Shown here: piece by piece, positions 23,615 to 31,287 of the stretch
Position numbering within the stretch: position 1 is the first letter of the stretch
Layout: each line of letters begins with the position of its first letter
From: Kribbella pratensis
Lineage (GTDB): Bacteria > Actinomycetota > Actinomycetes > Propionibacteriales > Kribbellaceae
Direction: 5' to 3'
Assembly (NCBI RefSeq): GCF_004365355.1
Contig: NZ_SODP01000002.1
Location: 211,432-275,431, forward strand
DNA: 64,000 nucleotides
The notes under the pieces: model-generated
Told to the model about the DNA's origin: nothing
Database searches by the model: none
The model's input: only the letters and a program-made list of their open reading frames with translations
Made by a program: the position numbers and the translations under genes

Positions 23615-25267
23615 ATGGGAAAACATTCCTCTGCGGTGACGGGAAGTAACAACAACCGCCGTTCGGTGTACATCACCGCGGTCGGCTTATTGGTGCTTTC
23701 ACTGGGAGCGGTGTTCGTGGTCCGCTCCTTCGGCTCGGAGTCGGGTGCCGACGGATTCCTCGGCGGCAACAAGGCGTGTGACGACCCGACACAGATCCAG
23801 ATGGCGACCACGCCCGAGATGCAGTCCTCGCTCGAAGCCGCGGCCAAGTCGCTGGCGGCCAAGGGCGGTAAGGACGGCAACCCGTGCCTGCAGTTCACCA
23901 TCACCGCGGCCCCGTCGTCCCAGATCGCCCGCGACGTCGCGCACGGCAGTGACAACCGGCCCGACCTGTGGGTACCGGACTCCTCGCTGTGGGTCGCCCA
24001 GGCCGACGACGGCCAGAGCGTCCCGACCATCGCGGTGCAGTCGATCGCGACCTCTCCGATGGTGCTCGTCGGCCGGAGGACGAACTTCGCCGACACCTCC
24101 TCGTGGCTGCGCATCATGAGCAAGACCGAGCCGGCCCTGCTCGACCCGCTGAGCACCTCGCCCGGCGCCCTCGCGCTGCTCGCCGTACAGGCGGAGCGGG
24201 CGAAGACCTCTGCGTCCGAGACCCAGATGTCGCAGGTGATCGTTCCGCTGGCGCAGCGCCTCGGTTCGATGGCCAAGCCGTACACGGACGTCGAGGCGCT
24301 GTTCGGCCGGGCGGACCAGGACGGCAGCTCGGTCATCGTCCCGGCGTCCGAGCAGAGCTTCGTGAAGTTCCAGGAAGACCACCCGGACAATCAGCTGCGA
24401 GTGATCCAGCCGGCCACCGGCACGCTGTACCTGGACTACCCGATCGTGGTGACCGCCAAGTCCGACACCGACGCGGCGTCCAACGCCGCCCAGGCGCTGG
24501 CCGGCGAGCTGCTGACCGACTCGGCCGGGCAGGCGCGTGACCAGGCCGGGTTCCGCGACACCCAACTGAGCCCGCTCAGCGGCGGCCGCGGTGTCGGCGA
24601 CGTGAACCAGCTGACCAAGCCGACCAGCGAGGCGATCGACACCACGCTGCAGAACTGGACCCGGCTGTCGCTGCTGACGCACTCGCTGGCAGTCATCGAC
24701 GTCTCCGGTTCGATGAACGACAAGGTCGGCACGAAGACCCGCATGCAGCTCACCATCGAGGCGGCGGCGGGCGGCCTGAGCCTGTTCCCGGACAGCGCGT
24801 CGCTCGGCCTGTGGACGTTCTCGACCAAGATCGGGGTTGACGGGGCCGACTACAAGGAGCTGGTGCCGATCGCACCGCTGTCGAAGCGGCAGCGCGGGAA
24901 GATCGTCGACCAGCTGAAGATCCAGCACCCGATCGCGAACGGCGGCACCGGGCTGTACGACACCGCGATCGCCGCGGTCCGCGCCGTACGGCGGGGATAC
25001 GACCAGCGTGCGGTCAACTCGATCCTGCTGTTCACCGACGGCAAGAACGACGACCCGGGCAGCCCGACCCTGGCCCAGGCGGTCAACACCCTGCGCGGTC
25101 TGCAGGACCCCGGCCGCCCGGTCCGCATCATCGCGCTCGGTATGGGTCCCGAGGTGAACGCCGACGAGCTCAGCGCCCTGGCCCAGGCCACCGGCGGCCA
25201 GGCGTACGTCGCCCGCCAGCCCGGCGACCTGAAGAACGTCTTCATCGACGCCCTGCAGAGCCGCTGA
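23615..25267 (+). CDS. Membrane-anchored protein with substrate-binding-like and VWA domains
   Basis: 550 residues: short basic N terminus, one transmembrane helix (about 18-36), an extracytoplasmic ABC substrate-binding-like region (about 55-345, 'PDLWVPDSSLWVAQ', 'LDYPIVVTAKSDTDAA') and a C-terminal von Willebrand A domain. The metal-ion-dependent adhesion site DxSxS begins at Asp362 (DVSGSMN), with TDGKNDD later, so metal binding is expected. Such proteins are widespread in actinobacteria with no settled role. GGAGG precedes ATG 23615. Possibly cAMP-responsive via the upstream CRP-like site; a strong terminator follows. Confidence 0.85.
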   Translation: MGKHSSAVTGSNNNRRSVYITAVGLLVLSLGAVFVVRSFGSESGADGFLGGNKACDDPTQIQMATTPEMQSSLEAAAKSLAAKGGKDGNPCLQFTITAAPSSQIARDVAHGSDNRPDLWVPDSSLWVAQADDGQSVPTIAVQSIATSPMVLVGRRTNFADTSSWLRIMSKTEPALLDPLSTSPGALALLAVQAERAKTSASETQMSQVIVPLAQRLGSMAKPYTDVEALFGRADQDGSSVIVPASEQSFVKFQEDHPDNQLRVIQPATGTLYLDYPIVVTAKSDTDAASNAAQALAGELLTDSAGQARDQAGFRDTQLSPLSGGRGVGDVNQLTKPTSEAIDTTLQNWTRLSLLTHSLAVIDVSGSMNDKVGTKTRMQLTIEAAAGGLSLFPDSASLGLWTFSTKIGVDGADYKELVPIAPLSKRQRGKIVDQLKIQHPIANGGTGLYDTAIAAVRAVRRGYDQRAVNSILLFTDGKNDDPGSPTLAQAVNTLRGLQDPGRPVRIIALGMGPEVNADELSALAQATGGQAYVARQPGDLKNVFIDALQSR

Positions 25268-25272
25268 CGCAG

Positions 25273-25307
25273 TCGCCTCCCCTAGGATGTTCGTCTAGGG
25301 GAGGCGA
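25273..25307 (+). terminator. Strong hairpin terminator after the VWA gene
   Basis: A perfect 13-bp stem (25273-25285 TCGCCTCCCCTAG with 25295-25307) encloses a 9-nt loop, 6 nt after the VWA stop and 13 nt before the tRNA. It insulates the tRNA from upstream transcription. Confidence 0.88.
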
Positions 25308-25320
25308 CCGCGCCTCTTCA

Positions 25321-25401
25321 GCCAGAGTGGTGGAACGGCAGACACACCGGCTTTAGGTGCCGGCGCCCCCGGGCGTGCGGGTTCAACTCCCGCCTCTGGC
25401 A
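25321..25401 (+). tRNA. tRNA-Leu (UAG anticodon)
   Basis: Acceptor stem GCCAGAG/CTCTGGC (25321-25327 with 25394-25400) and discriminator A at 25401. Anticodon loop TTTAGGT gives TAG (UAG, reading CUN codons); the long variable arm CGCCC/GGGCG is typical of tRNA-Leu, and the T arm is GCGGG-TTCAACT-CCCGC. CCA is not encoded. A MazG-like gene begins 1 nt after the discriminator. Confidence 0.96.
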
Positions 25402-25402
25402 C

Positions 25403-25732
25403 ATGCACCTGAACGAGTACCAGCAGGCCGCCCTCCGGACCGCCGCCCCGAAGGACAAGCCCAACGAGGTCTTCCACCTGCTCCTCGGACTGGTCGGCGA
25501 AGCAGGCGAACTCGCCGAGAAGGCGAAGAAGATCGTCCGCGACAAGGACAGCGACTTCACCCAATGGGACCCCGAAGACCTCACCAAGGAACTCGGCGAC
25601 ACTCTCTGGTACATCGCAGTCCTCGCCAACCACTTCGACGTACCCCTCGAACAAGTAGCCCACCTGAACCTCACCAAACTCGCCGACCGCCAGTCCCGAA
25701 ACAAGCTGAGCGGCAGCGGCGACAACCGCTGA
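25403..25732 (+). CDS. MazG-like nucleoside triphosphate pyrophosphohydrolase
   Basis: 109-residue all-alpha NTP pyrophosphatase-type protein: 'LNEYQQAALRTA', 'LGLVGEAGELAEKAKKIVRD' (the conserved EAGE with ExxxK) and 'ELGDTLWYIAVLANHF' (the DxxW helix) form the metal site. It likely hydrolyses a modified or surplus NTP. The ATG lies 1 nt after tRNA-Leu, leaving no room for a Shine-Dalgarno; 3' maturation of the tRNA would release an almost leaderless mRNA. One nucleotide separates its stop from that of the convergent phosphotransferase-like gene. Confidence 0.85.
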   Translation: MHLNEYQQAALRTAAPKDKPNEVFHLLLGLVGEAGELAEKAKKIVRDKDSDFTQWDPEDLTKELGDTLWYIAVLANHFDVPLEQVAHLNLTKLADRQSRNKLSGSGDNR

Positions 25733-25733
25733 C

Positions 25734-26855
25734 TCAGACCTGAATCTGCCCGGTGGTGCCGTTAACGGTTACCCGGGCGCCGTCGGGGATCCGTCTGGTG
25801 GCGTCCGGGACGGCTAGGACGGCGGGGATTTGGTGTTCTCTGGCGACGATGGCGGCGTGGGAGAGGACGCCGCCTTGTTCGGTGATCACGCCGGCGGCGA
25901 TGGACAGGAGCGGGGTCCAGGCCGGATCGGTGAACGGGCAGACGAGGATGTCGCCCGGGCGGACGTGAGCGAAGTCGGCTGGGCCCCGGACGACCCGCGC
26001 CGGCCCGGTTGCCGTACCGCGACTGCCGGGCGTACCGCTGAAGATGTCTGAGGTGCCGCAGGCGGTGCCCAGAGTGGCCGGGGTGTCGCTGGCGGGGGTG
26101 GTTGGGGAGGGCGCGGGGAGTGGGGGCTGGGCAGTGATGGGGCGGGATTGTAGGAGCCACGGGGTGTTGGCGGCGATTGCCCATTCGAGGTCTTGAGGGG
26201 CGCCTAGCGCGGCTGCAGCCTGGTGGGCGAGGGTGGCTAGGCGTACGGCGGTTGCGTCGGAGAGGGTGGGGCTGCGGCGGCGGGCGGTGGGGACCTGCTG
26301 GGTGCCGGTCAGGGTGAGGGCGGTTCGTTTGTCGGCGATCGTGCGGGTGACTCTGCCGTCGGCGACCTCGTATCGGTCGGGTGTCACCCGGCCTTCGACG
26401 ATGCTCGGGCCCAGGCCCCAGCACGCCTCGATCGTCGTCGCGTCGTCACCGGTGAACATGACACCGGAGACGTCCGCGTCCACCTGCAGCTGAACGATCA
26501 CGGCCATCGGCGGCGCCTCGGCGCCGTCGCGATAAGCGACCGCTCGCGGCGACCACACCGACGCACGGCAGGCACGTACGGCGTCCAGGACAGCCGCCAG
26601 CCCTCGTACGCCGAGGAAGCTGTCGTGCTGTCCCGCGGCAGAGCTGAGCGCGGTGTCCTCGTTGGCCGCCGACGACCGTACGGCGACCAACGGGTTACCC
26701 ATCCGGTGAAGCCACTGCCCAAGCTCGTCCGCAACCGCGCCGTCAGGTACGACCACGCCATCCGGGACCGGGAGGCCGGCGCGGATGAGGGCGCCCAACC
26801 CGCCGGCCTTCCCGCCGTACGCGTCCACGGTCGCTTCCGCGATCGGCACCAGCAC
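25734..26855 (-). CDS. PEP-synthase-like protein: ATP-grasp plus phosphohistidine domain
   Basis: 373 residues. Residues 1-230 are the PEP/pyruvate-binding ATP-grasp domain of PEP synthase, pyruvate phosphate dikinase and rifampin phosphotransferase ('GGKAGGLGALIRAGLPVPDGVVV', 'VRSSAANEDT', 'QDLEWAI'); 290-373 is the swivelling PEP-utiliser domain with phospho-acceptor His in GGVLSHAAIVAREHQIPAV. The intermediate acceptor-binding part of rifampin phosphotransferase and the C-terminal barrel of PEP synthase are absent, so the acceptor is unknown. GTG 26855 has GGAGG 5 nt before it. Divergent from two HTH-type genes across a repeat array. Confidence 0.82.
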   Translation of the reverse strand: MLVPIAEATVDAYGGKAGGLGALIRAGLPVPDGVVVPDGAVADELGQWLHRMGNPLVAVRSSAANEDTALSSAAGQHDSFLGVRGLAAVLDAVRACRASVWSPRAVAYRDGAEAPPMAVIVQLQVDADVSGVMFTGDDATTIEACWGLGPSIVEGRVTPDRYEVADGRVTRTIADKRTALTLTGTQQVPTARRRSPTLSDATAVRLATLAHQAAAALGAPQDLEWAIAANTPWLLQSRPITAQPPLPAPSPTTPASDTPATLGTACGTSDIFSGTPGSRGTATGPARVVRGPADFAHVRPGDILVCPFTDPAWTPLLSIAAGVITEQGGVLSHAAIVAREHQIPAVLAVPDATRRIPDGARVTVNGTTGQIQV

Positions 26856-26868
26856 GCCTACCTCCGAT

Positions 26869-26910
26869 CAACGGAACGTTGACAACAGAACGTTGACAAC
26901 GTTCTGTTGA
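26869..26910. promoter_or_regulatory. Three tandem 14-mers, probable operator array
   Basis: CAACGGAACGTTGA (26869), CAACAGAACGTTGA (26883) and CAACGTTCTGTTGA (26897) are head-to-tail with no gaps. Units 2 and 3 also form a near-perfect palindrome with 12-bp arms (26883-26909). The array fills the 72-bp gap between the divergent genes and should control both. Confidence 0.8.
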
Positions 26911-26927
26911 TAATCCACTGTAGGCGG

Positions 26928-27299
26928 ATGCGAAGCAAGCAGGATTCGGATCAAGCCCAGGCCGAGCGTCAGCGCGAGGCCCGTGAACAGCTCCTCGCCA
27001 AAGGCGCGAAGGAGCTGCCGGCTCGGCCGTGGCGGCCTGCGCCGGTTCCGTTGTCGGCGGTGGATCTGACGCAGTTCGCGGCCTGGCGGTCGGCCGAGCT
27101 GAGCGGCGACGACCTGCTCGCTGCGCTCGCGCTCCTGCCGGCCGCGCGCGCCGAGGTCGAGGAGGTCGAGTCCGGTCTGCTCTTCCTCGCGAGGAGTTCC
27201 GGCCTGACCTGGGCGGAGATGGCCGACGCGATGGGATTCAGTTCACCGCAGGCCTGTCAGCAAAGGTTCAACCGGCTCGCCGCGCGGATGGACTCATGA
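26928..27299 (+). CDS. Small HTH DNA-binding protein
   Basis: 123 residues: a charged N-terminal helix (KQDSDQAQAERQREAREQLL), then a C-terminal HTH 'LTWAEMADAMGFSSPQACQQRFNRL' with a recognition helix like sigma-70 region 4 or a Trp/helix-turn-helix repressor. No catalytic motif. ATG 26928 follows AGGCGG with no spacing, so translation may be leaderless. It overlaps the next gene by 4 bp and its start is 17 bp from the operator array, which it probably binds. Confidence 0.7.
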   Translation: MRSKQDSDQAQAERQREAREQLLAKGAKELPARPWRPAPVPLSAVDLTQFAAWRSAELSGDDLLAALALLPAARAEVEEVESGLLFLARSSGLTWAEMADAMGFSSPQACQQRFNRLAARMDS

Positions 27300-27904
27300 T
27301 GCTCCTGGTGCTGCACGCCGTACGCCTGCTGGGATTCGCGGACACCCCGATCGTCGCCCGGCGTTTCAACCTCCCACCGCAAGCCGTCGAGGACACACTC
27401 GAGGACGCCGAGGCGCGGGGCTGGACAACCCGCAGTACGTTCGCCGGCACCTCCGGCTGGTCCCTGACCGAGGCCGGCCGCGCCGAAAACGAGCGCCTAC
27501 TCGCGGCCGAGCTGGGCAACCCCGACGCTGTCCAGGAGGTGTACGCCGACTTCCTGCCGCTCAACGCACTTCTGCAGCAGGCCTGCACCGACTGGCAACT
27601 ACGCCCGTCGCCCACCGACCCGCTCGCCGCGAACGACCACACCGACCCCGCGTGGGACGCCGGCGTCCTCCACGAACTCAAGGTCCTCGACACCGCCCTG
27701 GCCCCGATCACGGCCCGCCTCACAAGCGTCCTTCCGCGCTTCCGCGGCTACGACACCCGCTTCTCAACCGCGCTGGCCCGCGCCACCGCAGGCGACACAT
27801 CCTGGGTCGACCGCTCCGACGTCGACTCCTGCCACCGGGTCTGGTTCGAACTCCACGAAGACCTACTCGCCACCCTCAAACTCCACCGCAGCAACGAGCT
27901 CTAA
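27296..27904 (+). CDS. Winged-helix-like protein of unknown function
   Basis: 202 residues. The N terminus ('MLLVLHAVRLLGFADTPIVARRFNLPPQAVEDTLEDAEARGW', then 'TSGWSLTEAGRAENERLLAAE') reads as a winged helix, followed by a helical domain with 'WDAGVLHELKVLDTALAPI'. It resembles a ligand-sensing regulator or adaptor rather than an enzyme. ATG 27296 gives an ATGA overlap with the HTH gene; ATG 27299 is adjacent. Probably acts with the HTH protein and the divergent phosphotransferase-like protein. Confidence 0.62.
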   Translation: MMLLVLHAVRLLGFADTPIVARRFNLPPQAVEDTLEDAEARGWTTRSTFAGTSGWSLTEAGRAENERLLAAELGNPDAVQEVYADFLPLNALLQQACTDWQLRPSPTDPLAANDHTDPAWDAGVLHELKVLDTALAPITARLTSVLPRFRGYDTRFSTALARATAGDTSWVDRSDVDSCHRVWFELHEDLLATLKLHRSNEL

Positions 27905-27921
27905 CACCACGCCCGCGAACC

Positions 27922-28014
27922 GCTGAGGGGTTGACCCCTCAGCTTGTCGGTTGCCCCCTCGCATACCGACGTAACAACCGACCAACTCCGGGGTTGACCC
28001 CTCAGATGGTCAAA
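27922..28014. terminator. Cluster of three hairpins between convergent genes
   Basis: Hairpin 1: GCTGAGGGG-TTGA-CCCCTCAGC (27922-27943). Hairpin 2: GTCGGTTG (27946-27953) with CAACCGAC (27975-27982). Hairpin 3: GGGG-TTGA-CCCC with flanking GACCA/TGGTC (about 27979-28012). GGGGTTGACCCCTCAG occurs twice (27927, 27990). Fills the 161-bp gap between the + strand HTH pair and the - strand ASCH gene. Confidence 0.7.
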
Positions 28015-28065
28015 ACCCCAGTGGACGCGCGACGGGGAAGTTCGCCGGGGCCTCGCGGAGCAGTG

Positions 28066-28656
28066 CTAGTTGCCTAGGGCATCCAGGTACGCCGCGCCGC
28101 GGGGGCTCAGCTCGTAGCCGACCTCGAGGCTGTGGGTCAGGCCGAGGTTCTTCAGCTTCCGGACGTCGAGCTTGAACGGCGCGGTCTCCCGCCCGACCGA
28201 GGCCGCGAGATCGGCGGCCCGGGTAGCAGGCCGGGACTGGATCAGCCGGAGCGTCTCGGTCGTCCACGCGCCGTGGTGGCTCAGCTGGTCGAACTGGTCG
28301 AGGCGAGCGCGAAGGTCGGCGAGCTCCTCAGGCGACAAAGACGTCTGCGCGGCCAACTCCTCACGCGGATCCGGCCCTTCGACCAGGTGGAAGCGGATCA
28401 GGAACGTCGGCATCGACTCGTCACCACGCAACCGCCGCCGTACATCCTTCGCGTTGCGGCGGTCGGCCAGAGCGACCTCGGCATCGGTGTCCGCGATCAG
28501 CTCCGGGTTGACCGTGCGGATGCTGTCGATCTGGATCCGGCCCGCGTTCGTGCGGTAGATCCGGCCCTCGACCACCCGCGGCTCGGCCCACCGCCGATAG
28601 GCGACGGTGATCTTCCCGTCCGCGACCCCGTCGCGATCCGATCCTGCGAACAACAT
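28066..28656 (-). CDS. ASCH-like domain protein with C-terminal winged helix
   Basis: 196 residues. The N-terminal half ('DGKITVAYRRWAEPRVVEGRIYRTNAGRIQIDSI') resembles ASCH/PUA-like RNA-binding folds; the C-terminal part ('WTTETLRLIQSRPATRAADLAASVGRETAPFKLDVRKLKNLGLTHSL') reads as a winged HTH. I recall such two-part proteins as ASCH-domain proteins in actinomycetes; no activity is established. ATG 28656 is chosen for GAAAGGA 7 nt upstream; the open frame extends upstream without support. Last gene downstream of rph-rdgB after a 167-nt gap. Confidence 0.7.
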   Translation of the reverse strand: MLFAGSDRDGVADGKITVAYRRWAEPRVVEGRIYRTNAGRIQIDSIRTVNPELIADTDAEVALADRRNAKDVRRRLRGDESMPTFLIRFHLVEGPDPREELAAQTSLSPEELADLRARLDQFDQLSHHGAWTTETLRLIQSRPATRAADLAASVGRETAPFKLDVRKLKNLGLTHSLEVGYELSPRGAAYLDALGN

Positions 28657-28823
28657 GGCTAGGTCCTTTCTGGTAAACCGGCGCCGTAGCGAGGAGGTGC
28701 TCGGTGCGGTAGCTCGGCGTGCGGGGGCGAAGGTCTCGATGCGGAGCATCGTGGCCTTCGGTCCCGTGCGGCGAGGTGCCGTGCCGAGTGCCCCGCAGTA
28801 GGCGCTGGGTTACCAGACAGGGC

Positions 28824-29429
28824 CTAACTCCCCAACGCCTTCGCGACCAGCGGCGCCAGCGCGCGGAGCGCCTTGCCGCGGTGGCTGATCGCGTCCTTCT
28901 CCTCGATGGACAGCTCCGCCGTGGTCCGGTCGTACCCCTCGGCCTGGAACAGTACGTCGTACCCGAACCCGCCGCTGCCACGCAGCTCCCGGATGACCGA
29001 CCCGCGCATCTCGCCGATCACGACCTCGTCGTCGGCATCCGGCCGGACGAAGGCCACCGCCGCCACGAACGACGCCCCGCGCCGCTCGTCCGGAACGTCC
29101 TCCAGCTGACCGAGCAGCAGCAGGTTGTTGGCGTGATTGTCCTTGGCCGGCCCGGACCAGCGCGCCGACAGTACGCCGGGCATCCCGTTCAGCGCGTCGA
29201 CGCAGATGCCGCTGTCGTCCGCGATCGACGGCAGCCCGGTCGCCTTCAGCGCCGCGTGCGCCTTGAGCAGCGCGTTCCCCTCGAACGTCGGCTCGGTCTC
29301 GGCCGGCTCGTCGTACGGCGGTACGTCGCCGAGCCCGAGCACCTCGATGCCGGGCACGATCGGCGTCAGGATCCGCCGCAGTTCCTCGAGCTTCTTCTTG
29401 TTGTTCGACGCCAGCAGGACTGTACTCAT
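28824..29429 (-). CDS. rdgB: XTP/dITP pyrophosphatase (non-canonical purine NTPase)
   Basis: 201-residue HAM1/RdgB family enzyme that hydrolyses dITP, XTP and related damaged purine NTPs to monophosphates, keeping them out of nucleic acids. 'LLASNNKKKLEELRRIL' starts the fold; 'TFEGNALLKA', 'ADDSGICVDALNG' (metal Asp) and 'SHRGKALRAL' are all intact. ATG 29429 has GAGG 6 nt upstream. Follows rph by 76 bp on the same strand, a conserved actinobacterial pair. Confidence 0.95.
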   Translation of the reverse strand: MSTVLLASNNKKKLEELRRILTPIVPGIEVLGLGDVPPYDEPAETEPTFEGNALLKAHAALKATGLPSIADDSGICVDALNGMPGVLSARWSGPAKDNHANNLLLLGQLEDVPDERRGASFVAAVAFVRPDADDEVVIGEMRGSVIRELRGSGGFGYDVLFQAEGYDRTTAELSIEEKDAISHRGKALRALAPLVAKALGS

Positions 29430-29505
29430 CCACGTCCTCGCTTCGCTCCGGGCGCGGATGAGGCACGAAGGACGCTGTGCTCGACGATGAACTCGCTCCG
29501 CTCGT

Positions 29506-30222
29506 TCATGCCAGCGCCTCCTGCTGCAGCTTGGCCAGGTCCGCGCAGCCCGCGACGCCCAGTGCGAGCAGGCTGTCCAGCTCGGCGCGGTCGAACGGCG
29601 CACCCTCGGCCGTGCCCTGCACCTCGATGAACTTGCCTTCGCCGGTGACCACCAGGTTCATGTCGGTCTCGGCCCGGACGTCCTCCTCGTAGCAGAGGTC
29701 CAGCATCGGGGCACCGTCGACGATCCCGACCGACACCGCCGACACCGTCCCGGTCAGCGGCTCGCTCTTCAGCAGCTTCTTCTCGCGCAGGAACGACACC
29801 GCGTCCGCCAGTGCGACGTACGCGCCGGTGATCGCGGCAGTGCGCGTCCCGCCGTCGGCCTGCAGTACGTCGCAGTCCAGCAGGATCGTGTTCTCGCCGA
29901 GCGCCTTGTAGTCGATCACGGCCCGCAGCGAGCGCCCGATCAGCCTGGAGATCTCGTGCGTGCGGCCGCCGATCCTGCCCTTCACGGACTCACGGTCCGA
30001 GCGCGTGTTGGTCGCCCGCGGCAGCATCGCGTACTCCGCGCTGACCCAGCCGAGCCCCGATCCCTTCCGCCAGCGCGGCACGCCCTCGGTCACACTCGCC
30101 GCGCACAGCACCCGGGTCCGCCCGAACTCGACCAGCACCGAGCCCTCGGCATGGTCGAGCCAGTTCCTGGTGATCGTCACCGGGCGGAGCTGGTCAGCGT
30201 TACGTCCATCGATACGGGCCAT
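29506..30222 (-). CDS. rph: Ribonuclease PH
   Basis: 238-residue phosphorolytic 3'-5' exoribonuclease that trims tRNA 3' extensions. '[22 protein letters not shown]' opens as in the family, and '[34 protein letters not shown]' and '[23 protein letters not shown]' form the phosphate and active site. Full length. Downstream of the GDSL hydrolase by 10 bp and upstream of rdgB, so probably one transcript. Confidence 0.96.
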   Translation of the reverse strand: MARIDGRNADQLRPVTITRNWLDHAEGSVLVEFGRTRVLCAASVTEGVPRWRKGSGLGWVSAEYAMLPRATNTRSDRESVKGRIGGRTHEISRLIGRSLRAVIDYKALGENTILLDCDVLQADGGTRTAAITGAYVALADAVSFLREKKLLKSEPLTGTVSAVSVGIVDGAPMLDLCYEEDVRAETDMNLVVTGEGKFIEVQGTAEGAPFDRAELDSLLALGVAGCADLAKLQQEALA

Positions 30223-30232
30223 GAATCAGACC

Positions 30233-31141
30233 CTATGCCTCCAGGTGCTGGACCTCCGCATTGGACGAAGGCGGAAGCACCACGGCCGCCGGCGGCAGGT
30301 CGAGTGACGACGGTGGGAGGACGAGCGACGGGCGGCTCGGTGGCCGGACCTGGGTGACCGCCATTCTGGCCGCCCACGGCAGCAGGTCGTTGGCCCGGCG
30401 CCCCACCCACGGCACGCCTTCACGCACCAGCCACATCGCGTCCGCCCAGCGACTCGGCGGCCGGTATGCACAGTCCAGCTCCGGGCGTACGTCGATCGGC
30501 ATCCCGCGGACCGCCAATTCGTCGGCGAACGCGCGGGCGAGCTTGCGGTGCCCGCGCTCCCCCGGATGCAGCCGGTCGATGCTCCAGAAGTCCCGCCGGT
30601 ACACCTCGGGGTAGTCGGCCATGTCCAGCCGGATCCCGCCGTAGCGCGCGTGCAGATCGTCGAACACGACGTTGACCTGCTCGATCCGGTGCCACAGCGG
30701 CCGCCGCAGCCATTTCGGCAGGCCGAACACCTTGCCGTGGTCGTGGAACCGGACCGTCAGCAACAGCGCGCCGCGGGCTGTCAGCTCGTCCGCGATCTGG
30801 TGCAGGTGGTCGCGGATCCGGCCGGCGTCGAACGTGGAGCGCAGGGTGTCGTTCACCCCGGCGATCAAGGAGGCGATGTCGATCCGGCCGTCGGCCACGG
30901 ACATCGCCTCGGGCAGTTGCTCGGTCGCGACGATCGGCACGGTGGCGCCGCTGGTCGCGAAGTTGGAGAACGTCACACGGTGGGAGCTGGCCAGGGAGTC
31001 GGCGAGCAGCGAGGCCCAGCCCCGCCACCCCTCGCCCGGGCGCGCACCGGCACCGGACAGGTCGGTTGTACTGCTGCCGTTCATCGGGTCCCCGACACCT
31101 ACGGTGGTCGAGTCCCCCAGTGCCACGTAGTGGAGGCTCAC
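30233..31141 (-). CDS. SGNH/GDSL-family hydrolase
   Basis: About 302 residues. Block I GDSTTVGVG contains the catalytic Ser, 'GATVPIVATEQLPEA' and 'AGVNDT' (block III, Asn) follow, and 'DRLHPGERGHRKLA' holds the catalytic Asp/His. Probably an esterase or lipase; substrate unknown. The start is uncertain: GTG 31141 (VSLHYVALGDS) fits the family, GTG 31162 is also open, and neither has a good ribosome site. The C-terminal tail is Pro/Ser-rich. First gene of the rph-rdgB group. Confidence 0.82.
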   Translation of the reverse strand: MSLHYVALGDSTTVGVGDPMNGSSTTDLSGAGARPGEGWRGWASLLADSLASSHRVTFSNFATSGATVPIVATEQLPEAMSVADGRIDIASLIAGVNDTLRSTFDAGRIRDHLHQIADELTARGALLLTVRFHDHGKVFGLPKWLRRPLWHRIEQVNVVFDDLHARYGGIRLDMADYPEVYRRDFWSIDRLHPGERGHRKLARAFADELAVRGMPIDVRPELDCAYRPPSRWADAMWLVREGVPWVGRRANDLLPWAARMAVTQVRPPSRPSLVLPPSSLDLPPAAVVLPPSSNAEVQHLEA

Positions 31142-31224
31142 ATTCCGCCATGGTGGGCGCACGGAGCGAGACTGTGATGTTCGGCGGATGACGAGTGGGG
31201 CAACGTCATGGCAAAGGCAGGTGA

Positions 31225-31254
31225 TTGAGGATCAGAACTGCTCGGAGTTAGGCT
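31225..31254 (+). promoter_or_regulatory. Possible promoter for the Gfo/Idh/MocA gene
   Basis: TTGAGG (31225-31230), 18-bp spacer, TAGGCT (31249-31254): fair matches to -35 and -10 elements, 34 bp before the start. The region also serves the divergent GDSL gene. Inferred by eye only. Confidence 0.4.
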
Positions 31255-31287
31255 TCTGGAAACAACTATGTGCAGGAGTTGGCTGGT

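Noticed and set aside
26869..26910. Plasmid-type iterons or origin of replication
   Set aside because: Only three units, no replication initiator gene, no AT-rich region, and a position between divergent genes; an operator is simpler.
27922..28014. CRISPR array
   Set aside because: Repeats are palindromes at irregular distances with no spacers and no cas genes.
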